Source: Dyadobacter endophyticus
GTDB taxonomy: Bacteria; Bacteroidota; Bacteroidia; Cytophagales; Spirosomataceae
Assembly: GCF_014641595.1 (NCBI RefSeq)
Contig: NZ_BMIA01000005.1
Span: 186,001-250,000 of the forward strand
Direction of reading: 5' to 3'
DNA length: 64,000 bases
Part shown: positions 8,637-16,584 of the stretch, one piece after another
Position numbering within the stretch: the stretch's first letter is position 1
Layout: every line of letters begins with the position of its first letter
Position numbers and translations under genes: made by a program
The notes under the pieces: model-generated
Database searches by the model: none
What the model was told of the DNA's origin: nothing
The model's input: only the letters and a program-made list of their open reading frames with translations

Positions 8637-9980
8637 TTATTGAACAAGGTTTCTGACAGCAGCTTTGAATTGATCGCCCCGGTCCTCGTAGTTTTTGAAC
8701 AAATCAAAACTAGCGCAGGCCGGTGAAAGCAGAACGATATCCCCCGGCACGCCCCATTCCCGCCCTTTATTAACAGCATCCTGGACGTCCTCGGTGACAT
8801 ATATTTGCGAGACTTTGCCTGAAAAATAGTTTTTGAGCTTTTCGGGATCTTTTCCCAGCACTATCAGCCCCTTCACTTTATCCCTAACCAGTTCTTCAAT
8901 CTGCGAATAATCGTTTCCTTTATCCACACCGCCGGCGATCAGGATCACCGGCTGATCGAAGCTTCCCAACGCGTAGAAAACAGAATCCACATTGGTAGCT
9001 TTGGAATCGTTGATATAGGTTACGCCACCGATCACTTCCACCTGTTCTAGCCGGTGGGGCGCGTTGGTAAACGATTTCAGGCCTTCGCTGATCTTTCCGG
9101 CATCGATACCGAGCAATTGTGCCACTGAAATTGCAGCCAGTGCGTTAATCGCATTATGCGGGCCCTTGATCGGCAACTCGCTGAACGCCTGCCTAAATGC
9201 GTGTCCATTAATGCTTGAAATCAACTGCCCGTTTTCGAGATACGAACCTGATTCCAATGCACCTCCCAACGATACCTCCACCTTTCCAACAGCCGGGTTT
9301 CTCTTATCGAGCTCCTTTTCAATTACTTCACTTTCTTTGTAATAAATGAAATGATCAGCGGCAGTCTGGTTACGGATAATATTGAACTTGGAATTCACAT
9401 AATTCTGGAAATCATACCCATAACGATCGAGGTGATCAGGAGTGATATTCAGGAGAACGGAAATATACGGATGGAAATCGATGATATTGTCGAGCTGAAA
9501 ACTACTGATTTCCAGCACGTAATAATCAAAATACTTTTCTGCGACGGCCCAGGCGAAACTATCGCCGATATTGCCTGCCAGACCCACATTCAAACCTGCC
9601 GTTTTCAACAAGTAGTAAGTGAGCAGTGTCGTGGTCGTTTTACCGTTGCTGCCGGTAATAGCTATCAGCTTCGCGTCCGTGTAACGCGAGGCAAACTCTA
9701 TTTCAGAGATCACCGGAATGCCCTTTTCCTTTAAAGCGACGATTAGAGGCACCTTGTCGGGAATACCCGGGCTTTTTACCACAAGATCACTTTGGAGGAT
9801 GCGCTCTTCCGAATGCTGCCCCTGTTCAAATGGAATATTTTTACTGTTCAGAATGTCTGCGTACTTCTGATGCAACTGGCCCTTATCCGATAAAAAAACT
9901 TCAAAACCTTTGGATTTTGCAAGAATAGCAGCTCCCGCGCCACTTTCCCCACCACCCAAAATCGTCACCTTTTTTTGCAC
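8637..9980 (-). CDS. murD: UDP-N-acetylmuramoylalanine--D-glutamate ligase MurD
   Basis: Cytoplasmic Mur ligase adding D-glutamate to UDP-MurNAc-L-Ala. It has the N-terminal strand VTILGGGESGAGAAILA, the ATP P-loop ITGSNGKTTTTLLTY, the central signature EISSFQLDNI, NITPDHLDRYG, and domain 3 with YINDSKATNVDSVFYAL. I chose the GTG at 9980 (VQKKVTILGGGESG) because family members begin within a few residues of this strand and a promoter-like TACCTTCG lies between the alternative GTG at 10019 and the upstream gene. The 10019 start would add 13 residues. It is the first gene of the distal dcw half and starts 56 bp before ftsW. Confidence 0.95.
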   Translation of the reverse strand: MQKKVTILGGGESGAGAAILAKSKGFEVFLSDKGQLHQKYADILNSKNIPFEQGQHSEERILQSDLVVKSPGIPDKVPLIVALKEKGIPVISEIEFASRYTDAKLIAITGSNGKTTTTLLTYYLLKTAGLNVGLAGNIGDSFAWAVAEKYFDYYVLEISSFQLDNIIDFHPYISVLLNITPDHLDRYGYDFQNYVNSKFNIIRNQTAADHFIYYKESEVIEKELDKRNPAVGKVEVSLGGALESGSYLENGQLISSINGHAFRQAFSELPIKGPHNAINALAAISVAQLLGIDAGKISEGLKSFTNAPHRLEQVEVIGGVTYINDSKATNVDSVFYALGSFDQPVILIAGGVDKGNDYSQIEELVRDKVKGLIVLGKDPEKLKNYFSGKVSQIYVTEDVQDAVNKGREWGVPGDIVLLSPACASFDLFKNYEDRGDQFKAAVRNLVQ

Positions 9981-10072
9981 AAGAATCGAATTAAACGTTG
10001 AACAATCTGCAATAACCACGAAGGTAAATCTTTTGCCGAAAACTTTTTTTAATGCCCTCCCAATAACACGGA

Positions 10073-10101
10073 TAAAAAAAGAGGCACAGGAAATATGCCT
10101 C
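10073..10101 (-). terminator. Terminator after mscL
   Basis: On the minus strand a GAGGCA/TGCCTC stem (10096-10101 with 10081-10086) is followed by a run of seven T. It stands between the mscL stop and murD, so transcription of the distal dcw half must start after it. Confidence 0.75.
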
Positions 10102-10132
10102 TCGAATACTATTTATGATCTTTAAACTAGTT

Positions 10133-10462
10133 CTACTCTTTCTTCAACGATTCCGATAATCTCAATCTGTTAGCCATTTTCACGATCAGGAATATTACCC
10201 AGGCGATGAGCAGGAATTGGATGAGAGTCTGGATAAAGTTGCCGTATCTGATCGCTACTTCCGGTGTTTCCCCGACAGCTTCTTTCAGTACCACCTTAAG
10301 TTGCGTAAAATCTACTCCGCCAAGGATCAGGCCGAGAATCGGGTTGATAATGTCCTCCACCAGCGAAGTAGTGATTTTCCCGAATGCCGCACCTATGACG
10401 ACACCGACAGCGAGGTCCAACACGTTGCCCTGGGCGATGAATGTTTTGAATTCCTTTAACAT
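10133..10462 (-). CDS. mscL: Large-conductance mechanosensitive channel MscL
   Basis: Homopentameric inner-membrane channel that opens under hypo-osmotic tension. The N-terminal amphipathic helix and first membrane helix read MLKEFKTFIAQGNVLDLAVG and VVIGAAFGKITTSLVEDII, which are the highly conserved family regions, and the second membrane helix is near residues 76-96 (FIQTLIQFLLIAWVIFLIV). At 109 residues it is shorter than E. coli MscL (136): both the periplasmic loop and the C-terminal helical bundle are reduced. It lies 25 bp after the DUF3078 gene on the same strand and ends at a clear terminator. Confidence 0.95.
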   Translation of the reverse strand: MLKEFKTFIAQGNVLDLAVGVVIGAAFGKITTSLVEDIINPILGLILGGVDFTQLKVVLKEAVGETPEVAIRYGNFIQTLIQFLLIAWVIFLIVKMANRLRLSESLKKE

Positions 10463-10487
10463 AACAAGATGAGGTTAGTTGATTAGA

Positions 10488-11411
10488 TTAAAAAGCAAAC
10501 AAAAAGCCTATGCTGAGGGCCTGAGCGAACTGGATCTTGTTGCTCTGGTCTTCGTCGTAAACCATGATGGCGCCGAGGTTAACGTTGACATATTTATTGA
10601 TTTTCGCAGTCAGCTGGGCGTCAAGGCGGTTATCTATATTCAAGGGGTGTTTGAAGCTCGAAAACATCAGGTAACGGAATTTAAGGTTCACGTCTTTCGC
10701 GATATCCTTGTCGAAATTGGCTACCAGCTGGATCAGCGCCGCTTCCGTCCGCACACGCTTGCCAATGGGCACGCCATAATTTTTTTGGTCGGGCGTATTT
10801 ACGTACAGATCCTTATCGACAACGATCGTCTGGCGTAATGCGCCGGGTGCAAGGTCTATAAAGAAGTAGGGAACAGGGCGGTATTCGATACCGATTGCCT
10901 CGGTCAGGTAAGCCGGCGAAAGGATACCCGACACTTTCCGCTTGACGTCACTGGTATCAGAATATTCATAACCACTACCGAACTGCGACAGGAAGTTCAC
11001 ATTCGCAAAAAGACTCCATTTGCTCGTCAGTTCACGGTTATATTTAGTATCGAAGAAAATCCGGTCAACATTCTTGCGGCTTTGCTGGCCCTTGTTACGG
11101 ACGATACCGTACTGGCCCTGGAAGTCATTTCTCCACGAGTTCTTGCCCACCTTCTTTTCACTTAATGCATTCAGGAAAAGGCCCAATGCGATCGAGTTCA
11201 CCCCACCACCCGTCCAGTTCGAACTGAACGAACCCTGGTTCAGGTTAGCCCCGAATTCGATCTTGCGCCAGGCAGTATCTTTGGCGGCTTTCAGCCTGCC
11301 GGAGGCGATCGAATTGGAAAGGTCGACCTTATTTTGAGAAGCGGCCGGGAATGTCAAAAATGCGAGTAAAATTAGAGCAATAAAGGAAGTTCGTTGAAGT
11401 AGTTGATTCAT
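10488..11411 (-). CDS. DUF3078 family outer-membrane protein
   Basis: A Bacteroidota-specific predicted outer-membrane beta-barrel protein of unknown function. From the ATG at 11411 it has a signal peptide (MNQLLQRTSFIALILLAFLT, cleavage after FPAAS), then WRKIEFGANLNQGSFSSNW, where DUF3078 members have the motif around the first strand, and alternating amphipathic strands such as YNRELTSKWSLFANVNFLSQ and a C-terminal strand ending SIGFLFAF with a terminal aromatic residue, typical of BAM substrates. Two other in-frame ATGs at 11435 and 11441 would spoil the signal peptide. Probably cotranscribed with mscL. Confidence 0.85.
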   Translation of the reverse strand: MNQLLQRTSFIALILLAFLTFPAASQNKVDLSNSIASGRLKAAKDTAWRKIEFGANLNQGSFSSNWTGGGVNSIALGLFLNALSEKKVGKNSWRNDFQGQYGIVRNKGQQSRKNVDRIFFDTKYNRELTSKWSLFANVNFLSQFGSGYEYSDTSDVKRKVSGILSPAYLTEAIGIEYRPVPYFFIDLAPGALRQTIVVDKDLYVNTPDQKNYGVPIGKRVRTEAALIQLVANFDKDIAKDVNLKFRYLMFSSFKHPLNIDNRLDAQLTAKINKYVNVNLGAIMVYDEDQSNKIQFAQALSIGFLFAF

Positions 11412-11510
11412 AGTCAATGTATTTAGTGGGACCATACTCATTAAATTTTCATCTTTTTAGGGCTGACAAATGAGGAGGTAGCGGTCAAAGTAAAGCAATT
11501 TCTCACGCTT

Positions 11511-12110
11511 TCAAAAAAAATTGCCCCTATCAGAAAGTTTATGGTACCACTTCCGAAGCTTCCTGCGCGACCGCAGCAGCCGCATTTTAACCGCACTTTC
11601 GGTCGTCCGGAAAATACCCGCGATGTCGCGGATACTGCGATCGTCGAGGTAGCGGAGATAGACCATCGCCTTGTCTTCGAGATCAAGCAGGTCCAATGCC
11701 TCTTTAAGGATTGTCAGGTTGACGTCTTCCTCAAAAAGCCCTTGAAGGCATATTTCGGCCTTCTCGCCCCGGTCGGGCGACTCTCCATGGACGAGTGTGA
11801 TCTTGCGCTTGCTTACGCGCGCGAGATCCATGCAGTGGTTATGGGTAATGGTAAAAAGCCAGGTGGAAAATTTAGAACCGGTCTTGAACGTGCCCATTTT
11901 ATGGATCAGTTTAAGAAAGACATCGTGCGTAATGTCTTCGGCCCGGGTGGCGTCTCTTGTAAGTGTGACGCATTTTTGGTAAACCTTCACGGCATAGCGC
12001 TCATAAAGCTTCTGAAAATGACGATTGTCCTTCGATTCAAGGAAAAGTCTAACTAATTCTTCGTCTGTCGAATTATGCTCCTGATACGGAGCGTTCCGTA
12101 TTTCAACCAT
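11511..12110 (-). CDS. ECF-type RNA polymerase sigma factor
   Basis: Alternative sigma-70 factor of the extracytoplasmic function class, 199 residues. Region 2 spans about residues 20-100 (FQKLYERYAVKVYQKC, RAEDITHDVFLKLIHKMGTF, FSTWLFTITHNHCMDLAR) and region 4 about 135-190 (VYLRYLDDRSIRDIAGIF, TTESAVKMRLLRSRRKLRKW). Its C-terminus, RGNFF, is immediately before the stop. No anti-sigma gene is adjacent on the same strand; the next gene downstream encodes the DUF3078 outer-membrane protein 99 bp away. The ATG at 12110 is the best start. The regulon is unknown. Confidence 0.9.
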   Translation of the reverse strand: MVEIRNAPYQEHNSTDEELVRLFLESKDNRHFQKLYERYAVKVYQKCVTLTRDATRAEDITHDVFLKLIHKMGTFKTGSKFSTWLFTITHNHCMDLARVSKRKITLVHGESPDRGEKAEICLQGLFEEDVNLTILKEALDLLDLEDKAMVYLRYLDDRSIRDIAGIFRTTESAVKMRLLRSRRKLRKWYHKLSDRGNFF

Positions 12111-12179
12111 TCTGCCTTGATGAAAGCCGCCGATAGCGTGTGCTGAAAATTAAATTGCATTTAACTTTCTGTAAATATG

Positions 12180-12217
12180 AAAAAAAACGCCTGGTATCCA
12201 AATTAGATACCAGGCGT
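12180..12217 (-). terminator. Terminator of the ribosomal operon after tsf
   Basis: A 12-bp perfect stem (12187-12198 with 12206-12217) around a 7-nt loop is followed on the minus strand by eight T residues. It ends the rplM-rpsI-rpsB-tsf transcript. Confidence 0.88.
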
Positions 12218-12244
12218 TGTCAATATATTTTGTTGCTAAAAGGC

Positions 12245-13081
12245 TTATCCGCCGATCGCTACACGTTTGAATGTAGTTACTGTCAAACCTTTTGAAGTTT
12301 TTTCAAGCAGCTGACGGATAGTCAGTGAGGAATCCTTTACAAACTCCTGGTTCAGCAGGGTGCTGTCTTTGTAAAACTTCTGAAGTTTACCCTGAGCAAT
12401 TTTCTCAAGCATTGCTTCTGGTTTGCCTTCTGCACGTGCCTGCTCTTTACCCACTTCGATCTCGCGCTCGATAGTAGCGGCGTCGATACCGTCTTTATCC
12501 AAAGCAACCGGCTTCATCGCGGCAATCTGCATGGCTACGTCTTTACCAAGGTCAGCGACATCCGTTCCGTTTACACCACCGAATGCTACCAATACGCCTA
12601 ATTTACCGTTTGAGTGGATGTAAGGCACAACTTTATCCGCTGAAACGTTTTCGTAAGCGCTGATTTCCAGTTTCTCTCCCAATTTACCAGTAAGCTCAAT
12701 CATGTGCTCCGATACAGGGCGGCCGTCAGCCAAAGGTGCAGCCAGAAGCGCGTCTTTGTCTGCGATATTATCCGCTACTGCTTTTTCAAGGATAGACTGC
12801 GCAAGGTTTTTGAAATCTTCCACGTTCGATACAGGCTCAGTTTCACAAGCCAGCGCAACGAGTTTACCGTTGGTACCATCTTCGCTGATGTTGATCAGAA
12901 CGGTTCCTTCTGATACGGCGTTGTCGGCACGTTTTGCAGCAACTTTCTGTCCTTGTTTACGGAGAATATCAACGGCTTTGTCGAAATCGCCATCTGCTTC
13001 CTGCAGGGCTTTTTTACAATCCATCATGCCCGCGCCGGTCATTTGGCGGAGTTTGTTTACATCTTGTGCGGTAATTGCCAT
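12245..13081 (-). CDS. tsf: Elongation factor Ts
   Basis: Guanine nucleotide exchange factor for EF-Tu in translation elongation. The N-terminal UBA-like domain reads MAITAQDVNKLRQMTGAGMM followed by DCKKALQEADGDFDKAVDIL, the family signature; the core contains ALACETEPVSNVEDFKNLAQ (TDFV-like EF-Tu contact region) and the C-terminal part VKDSSLTIRQLLEK. 278 residues is typical for Bacteroidota. It follows rpsB, as in most bacteria, but a strong hairpin with a T run separates the two. Confidence 0.97.
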   Translation of the reverse strand: MAITAQDVNKLRQMTGAGMMDCKKALQEADGDFDKAVDILRKQGQKVAAKRADNAVSEGTVLINISEDGTNGKLVALACETEPVSNVEDFKNLAQSILEKAVADNIADKDALLAAPLADGRPVSEHMIELTGKLGEKLEISAYENVSADKVVPYIHSNGKLGVLVAFGGVNGTDVADLGKDVAMQIAAMKPVALDKDGIDAATIEREIEVGKEQARAEGKPEAMLEKIAQGKLQKFYKDSTLLNQEFVKDSSLTIRQLLEKTSKGLTVTTFKRVAIGG

Positions 13082-13113
13082 GATCGTGAATAAGTATTTT
13101 TGTATTAATATTT

Positions 13114-13150
13114 AAAAAAATGTAGCCCATAGCAAGAGGCTATGGGCTAC
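13114..13150 (-). terminator. Intergenic terminator or attenuator between rpsB and tsf
   Basis: A perfect 12-bp stem (13122-13133 with 13139-13150) with the 5-nt loop and, on the minus strand, a run of seven T just after it. It looks like an intrinsic terminator lying inside the rpsB-tsf operon. Confidence 0.8.
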
Positions 13151-13199
13151 TCTGTATGTTCAACTATGAGCAGTTAGAAACTGCACCATATTGCCCTTT

Positions 13200-14015
13200 T
13201 TACTCTTCGTCGCTTTCAGCAGCCTCTACGCTGGCAACTTCGGCGCGAGGCGCTGCCTCTTCACCTTTGTCAGCCGCACGTTTCGCTTCTTCTTCCTCAA
13301 CCAGGCGCTGATCGTCTTTATCTTGTTTGCGTTCCATCAAACCTTCTTCGATAGCCTTACCGATCGCCAGTGTTACCAACGAGATCGCTTTGTAAGCATC
13401 GTCGTTCGATGGGATTGGGAAGTCAACCAATTCAGGGTTTGAGTTGGTATCGCAGATCGCAAAAATGGGGATGTTCAATCTTTTTGCTTCTGCAACCGCA
13501 ATGTGCTCGCGTTTTACATCAACGATGAAAAGTGCTGCTGGAAGGCGAGTAAGGTCCGCTACACCACCTAGTACTCTTTCCAGTTTGTCCTTTTCACGTG
13601 TAAGCATCAGGCGTTCTCTTTTCGCAATATTGCTAACCGTGGCTTCGTCTTTCAGCATCTTCTCGAGAGTCTGCATTTTTTTCAAAGACTTGCGAATCGT
13701 GCCAAAGTTTGTAAGCATACCACCCAACCAGCGGTCAGTTACGTAAGGCATTTTAAGGCGTTTCGCCTCTTCCGTTACGATTTCCTGAGCTTGTTTTTTA
13801 GTAGCAACAAACATGATCTTACGTCCTGAACGAACGATCTGTTTCAGCGCAGCTTCCGCTTCGTTGAGGCAGCTCAAAGTTTTGTTCAGGTCAATGATGT
13901 GGATCCCGTTCTTCTCCATGAAGATATATGGAGCCATCCGTGGATCCCACTTGCGGGTAAGGTGACCAAAGTGGACACCTGCATCCAATAGTTCTTTATA
14001 TTCTATTTGTGCCAT
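13200..14015 (-). CDS. rpsB: 30S ribosomal protein S2
   Basis: Small-subunit ribosomal protein S2. The start MAQIEYKELLDAGVHFGHLT and the segment RKWDPRMAPYIFMEKNGIHI are the conserved N-terminus; DRWLGGMLTNFGTIRKSLKK and LPIFAICDTNSNPELVDFPI-like residues (NIPIFAICDTNSNPELVDF) mark the core. After about residue 225 it has a lysine/glutamate-rich, strongly acidic tail of some 45 residues ending ESDEE, longer than in E. coli, a common feature in Bacteroidota. It lies 82 bp after rpsI. Confidence 0.97.
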   Translation of the reverse strand: MAQIEYKELLDAGVHFGHLTRKWDPRMAPYIFMEKNGIHIIDLNKTLSCLNEAEAALKQIVRSGRKIMFVATKKQAQEIVTEEAKRLKMPYVTDRWLGGMLTNFGTIRKSLKKMQTLEKMLKDEATVSNIAKRERLMLTREKDKLERVLGGVADLTRLPAALFIVDVKREHIAVAEAKRLNIPIFAICDTNSNPELVDFPIPSNDDAYKAISLVTLAIGKAIEEGLMERKQDKDDQRLVEEEEAKRAADKGEEAAPRAEVASVEAAESDEE

Positions 14016-14097
14016 TGCCGAATTTGATTAAAAATATTTTTAGACTTGTTACGCAGCACGAAGCATCGGGCACGATAAGCAACGTCTGGACGAAATA

Positions 14098-14484
14098 TTA
14101 ACGTTTCGAGAACTGGAATCTTCTGCGTGCCTTAGCGCGTCCGTATTTCTTACGCTCAACCATACGTGGGTCGCGGGTAAGGAATCCTTCTTTTTTCAAT
14201 GCGCCACGGAATTCGCCGTTGTATTGAACCAGTGCACGTGAAACCGCCATACGGATAGCTTCCGCCTGGCCTGAGATTCCACCACCTCTAACGTTTACTT
14301 TAATATCGTAACCATTTCCTCCGCTGATCGTAGCGAAAGGCTGCTGAAGAACGATCTGGTGTACTTCAAATGGAAAATATTCTTTGTAGTCACGGCCGTT
14401 TACCTTGATATCTCCTTTACCTGGTGTCAGATAAATACGAGCAACGGCTGTTTTTCTTCTACCTATTGTGTTGATCACTTCCAT
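14098..14484 (-). CDS. rpsI: 30S ribosomal protein S9
   Basis: Small-subunit protein S9, whose C-terminal tail reaches the P-site tRNA. It shows the conserved GRRKTAVARIYLTPGKGDIK, the internal GGGISGQAEAIRMAVSRAL signature and the basic C-terminus KKYGRAKARRRFQFSKR, ending in the functionally important Lys-Arg. 128 residues, the normal size. The start codon is 3 bp past the rplM stop, so the pair is tightly coupled. Confidence 0.97.
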   Translation of the reverse strand: MEVINTIGRRKTAVARIYLTPGKGDIKVNGRDYKEYFPFEVHQIVLQQPFATISGGNGYDIKVNVRGGGISGQAEAIRMAVSRALVQYNGEFRGALKKEGFLTRDPRMVERKKYGRAKARRRFQFSKR

Positions 14485-14487
14485 GAA

Positions 14488-14931
14488 TTACAATTGGATT
14501 TGCTTTGGTTGCTGTGCGCTGTGCGGGTGTTCTGCGGCAGCGTAAACAAACAGGTTTGTAAATAAACGACGTCCCAAACGGTTCTTTGGAAGCATGCCTT
14601 TTACGGCTTTCTCGATCACACGCTCTGGGTGTTTTTCGAGCAACTCGCGAGGAGTCTGAAAACGTTGACCTCCTGGGTAGCCAGTGTGACGAACATAAAC
14701 CTTGTCCGACATCTTCTTACCTGTCAACTTGATCTTATCGGCGTTGATAACAATTACGTTATCTCCACAATCCACATGAGGAGTGTAGCTTGCTTTGTGT
14801 TTGCCTCTGATAATTTTAGCAACTTCGCTGGCCAAACGACCAAGAATTGCATTTTCAGCATCCACAACAATCCACTCCTTGTTTACTGTGTTTTTGTTCG
14901 CCGAGATGGTTTTGTAGCTTAACGTATCCAC
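14488..14931 (-). CDS. rplM: 50S ribosomal protein L13
   Basis: Large-subunit assembly protein L13 and first gene of the rplM-rpsI-rpsB-tsf cluster. The sequence begins VDTLSYKTISANKNTVNKEW and contains DAENAILGRLASEVAKIIRG and the signature VRHTGYPGG. The start is assigned to the GTG at 14931, giving 147 residues: this matches the family N-terminus seen in Bacteroidota, whereas the upstream in-frame ATG at 14961 lies in the leader and would add ten hydrophobic residues unlike the family. The untranslated leader holds two small hairpins that may be a target for autoregulation by L13. Confidence 0.95.
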   Translation of the reverse strand: MDTLSYKTISANKNTVNKEWIVVDAENAILGRLASEVAKIIRGKHKASYTPHVDCGDNVIVINADKIKLTGKKMSDKVYVRHTGYPGGQRFQTPRELLEKHPERVIEKAVKGMLPKNRLGRRLFTNLFVYAAAEHPHSAQQPKQIQL

Positions 14932-14969
14932 GATTAACAAAAAAATTAAATTGATTTTCAATTATTTAC

Positions 14970-15002
14970 ACTGTAACAAGACAGTCCCATCGCAAAATGG
15001 GA
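14970..15002 (-). promoter_or_regulatory. Two-hairpin 5' leader of the rplM operon
   Basis: The leader between the predicted start site and the GTG of rplM has two adjacent hairpins: a TCCCAT/ATGGGA stem at 14985-15002 with a 6-nt loop, and an ACTGT/ACAGT stem at 14970-14985 with a 6-nt loop. Known biology: in E. coli L13 represses its own rplM-rpsI mRNA through the leader, and I recall that an L13 leader candidate was proposed for Bacteroidia. That this is the same motif is inference. Confidence 0.45.
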
Positions 15003-15005
15003 GTG

Positions 15006-15036
15006 CAAATATAGAGTTTAACAAATTGAATTACAA
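15006..15036 (-). promoter_or_regulatory. Promoter of rplM-rpsI-rpsB-tsf
   Basis: On the minus strand a TTG at 15034-15036, a 20-bp spacer and TATATTTG at 15006-15013 match the Bacteroidota primary sigma consensus (TTG, about 19-21 bp, TAnnTTTG). It predicts a start site near 15000 and a leader of about 70 nt. Confidence 0.68.
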
Positions 15037-15058
15037 GTATGTTTGAGAAATTCATTTG

Positions 15059-15760
15059 TTAATCCTCTACTGCAAAGGCCAATGCGATGTACGGAATGCC
15101 GTAAACTTTGGACACATGTCGCTGGTTGTTATCGAGGTAAACATTGAAATCGTCGATTTTCCTGGTCGTATAGGTAACCCGTCCGTAAGTGTAACCAACC
15201 TTCACCCCGACCCTCCGGCTGGCCTTGAAACGTACGAAAGCCTCCGATTGCCCGCTGTTCCTCCGGAGCGCGAGCGGTAATGCATTGAATACCGTTGGCC
15301 TGCTGGCTAACCATTGGTTGTAGTACGGCTTGCCGGTGCCGTTCGTGGGGATGTTCTTTTCATAGTAGCCGTGCCGCTTGGAGCCAAAGGTCAAACCCAG
15401 CAAGTCGGTATTAGCACCGATATCCAGCTTCCAGAAACTCACATTGACGCCCGCCAGAAAGCTTATCCCGTTGATCGACACATCGCGGTATTCCAGGTAA
15501 TCCTCAATTCCGGCAACGCGTTTGGTGTCCAGATTGGTCCGACCCGCATAATAGCCCCATGCCCTGAAACCAAGCCCCAGCCGGAGCCACGGAAGTTTTT
15601 GCGGCCCTACCTCCTCGTGATACATTACAGAAGGGGCCCACGAATTGCTACCCAGGCCTAAACCGACATCCACACCTCCTGCAACTGACGAAGCGTATTG
15701 AGCGTGTGTGAAAGTGGCATTCAGTAATAAAATGATAATCACTCCTTTTAAAATTTTCAT
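15059..15760 (-). CDS. Predicted outer-membrane or secreted protein of unknown function
   Basis: I do not recognise a named family. The protein of 233 residues has a clear signal peptide (MKILKGVIIILLLNATFTHA, cleavage before QYAS) and then glycine- and aromatic-rich stretches with alternating hydrophobic residues (VDVGLGLGSNS, LRLGLGFRAWGYYAG, VGVKVGYTYGRVTYTT) consistent with a small outer-membrane beta barrel. The final residues are AFAVED and not the usual aromatic terminus. It is transcribed divergently from the DUF1080 gene, with only 18 bp between their start codons. Confidence 0.7.
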   Translation of the reverse strand: MKILKGVIIILLLNATFTHAQYASSVAGGVDVGLGLGSNSWAPSVMYHEEVGPQKLPWLRLGLGFRAWGYYAGRTNLDTKRVAGIEDYLEYRDVSINGISFLAGVNVSFWKLDIGANTDLLGLTFGSKRHGYYEKNIPTNGTGKPYYNQWLASRPTVFNALPLALRRNSGQSEAFVRFKASRRVGVKVGYTYGRVTYTTRKIDDFNVYLDNNQRHVSKVYGIPYIALAFAVED

Positions 15761-15778
15761 TGCTGAACCCCTAGTTAG

Positions 15779-16531
15779 ATGATGAATGCTACAATAATAA
15801 CTGATGCCGGCAACAAATCGCGCCTTATGCGTTTACAAGTGGCTATTTTGGTCCTTTATGCATTATTTAACGGTCGGTTATATGCCCAGAGCAATGATCA
15901 TCTCGCATTTGTGCCTCTATTCAACGGAAAAAACCTGAACGGCTGGGTCGACGTCAATACATCCAAAGAAACCTGGAAAGTCAAAAACGGCACATTGATC
16001 TGCTCGGGCAAGCCCATCGGTGTGATGCGCTCCGACAGGCAGTACGAAAACTTCATCCTCGAAGTGGAATGGAAACATATGGAAGCCGGCGGCAATTCCG
16101 GCGTATTTATATGGAGTGAAGGCACTCCCCAGGAACACGACCCGCTCACGAAGGCCATCGAAGTGCAAATGCTGGAACTAGACTATGCCCCCCAGCATAA
16201 CGCCACCGACGACTACGTCCACGGCGAGCTGTTCCCGACCATGGGCATGACGGCCATCCCCGACAATCCGCGCGGCATTCGCAGCAAGTCCCTCGAAAAG
16301 CGCTGCAAAGGCAAAGGCGAATGGAACAAATATGTAGTTGTGGCCGTGGACGGCACCGTAAAACTCTCTGTCAACGGCAAATTCGTCAACGGCCTGCGCG
16401 CCTCCGAGCGCAAGAAAGGCTACATCTGCCTCGAAGCCGAAGGCGCTGAGATCCATTTCAGAAACATGCGCATTATGGAGCTACCGGGCGGCATTACAAC
16501 GCCGGAGCAGGTCGCGCCCGTGGTGCACTGA
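15779..16531 (+). CDS. DUF1080 (3-keto-disaccharide hydrolase-like) secreted protein
   Basis: Member of the DUF1080 family, a concanavalin-like jelly-roll fold whose characterised members hydrolyse 3-keto-glycosides; Bacteroidota carry many copies. The diagnostic PLFNGKNLNGWVDVN is near residue 46, followed by NFILEVEWKHMEAGGNSGVF and a C-terminal IHFRNMRIMELPGG. A hydrophobic leader (MRLQVAILVLYALFNGRLYA, starting at an internal Met, codon at 15827) suggests export; the annotated ATG at 15779 adds 16 residues, so the true start may be 15827. It stands alone, with no SusC/D pair or oxidoreductase nearby, so its substrate is unknown. Confidence 0.85.
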   Translation: MMNATIITDAGNKSRLMRLQVAILVLYALFNGRLYAQSNDHLAFVPLFNGKNLNGWVDVNTSKETWKVKNGTLICSGKPIGVMRSDRQYENFILEVEWKHMEAGGNSGVFIWSEGTPQEHDPLTKAIEVQMLELDYAPQHNATDDYVHGELFPTMGMTAIPDNPRGIRSKSLEKRCKGKGEWNKYVVVAVDGTVKLSVNGKFVNGLRASERKKGYICLEAEGAEIHFRNMRIMELPGGITTPEQVAPVVH

Positions 16532-16584
16532 TTTGGGAAGTTGCCTTTCTACGAATATCTTGTTGAAGATTTCAATCTTTTGGT

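Noticed and set aside
10019..10019. GTG at 10019 as the start of murD
   Set aside because: It would add 13 residues before the first conserved strand, and a TACCTTCG promoter-like box falls next to it; the GTG at 9980 fits the family better.
10081..10101. Possible short RNA at the mscL-murD gap
   Set aside because: The stem plus T run is fully explained as the mscL terminator, and no promoter faces it.
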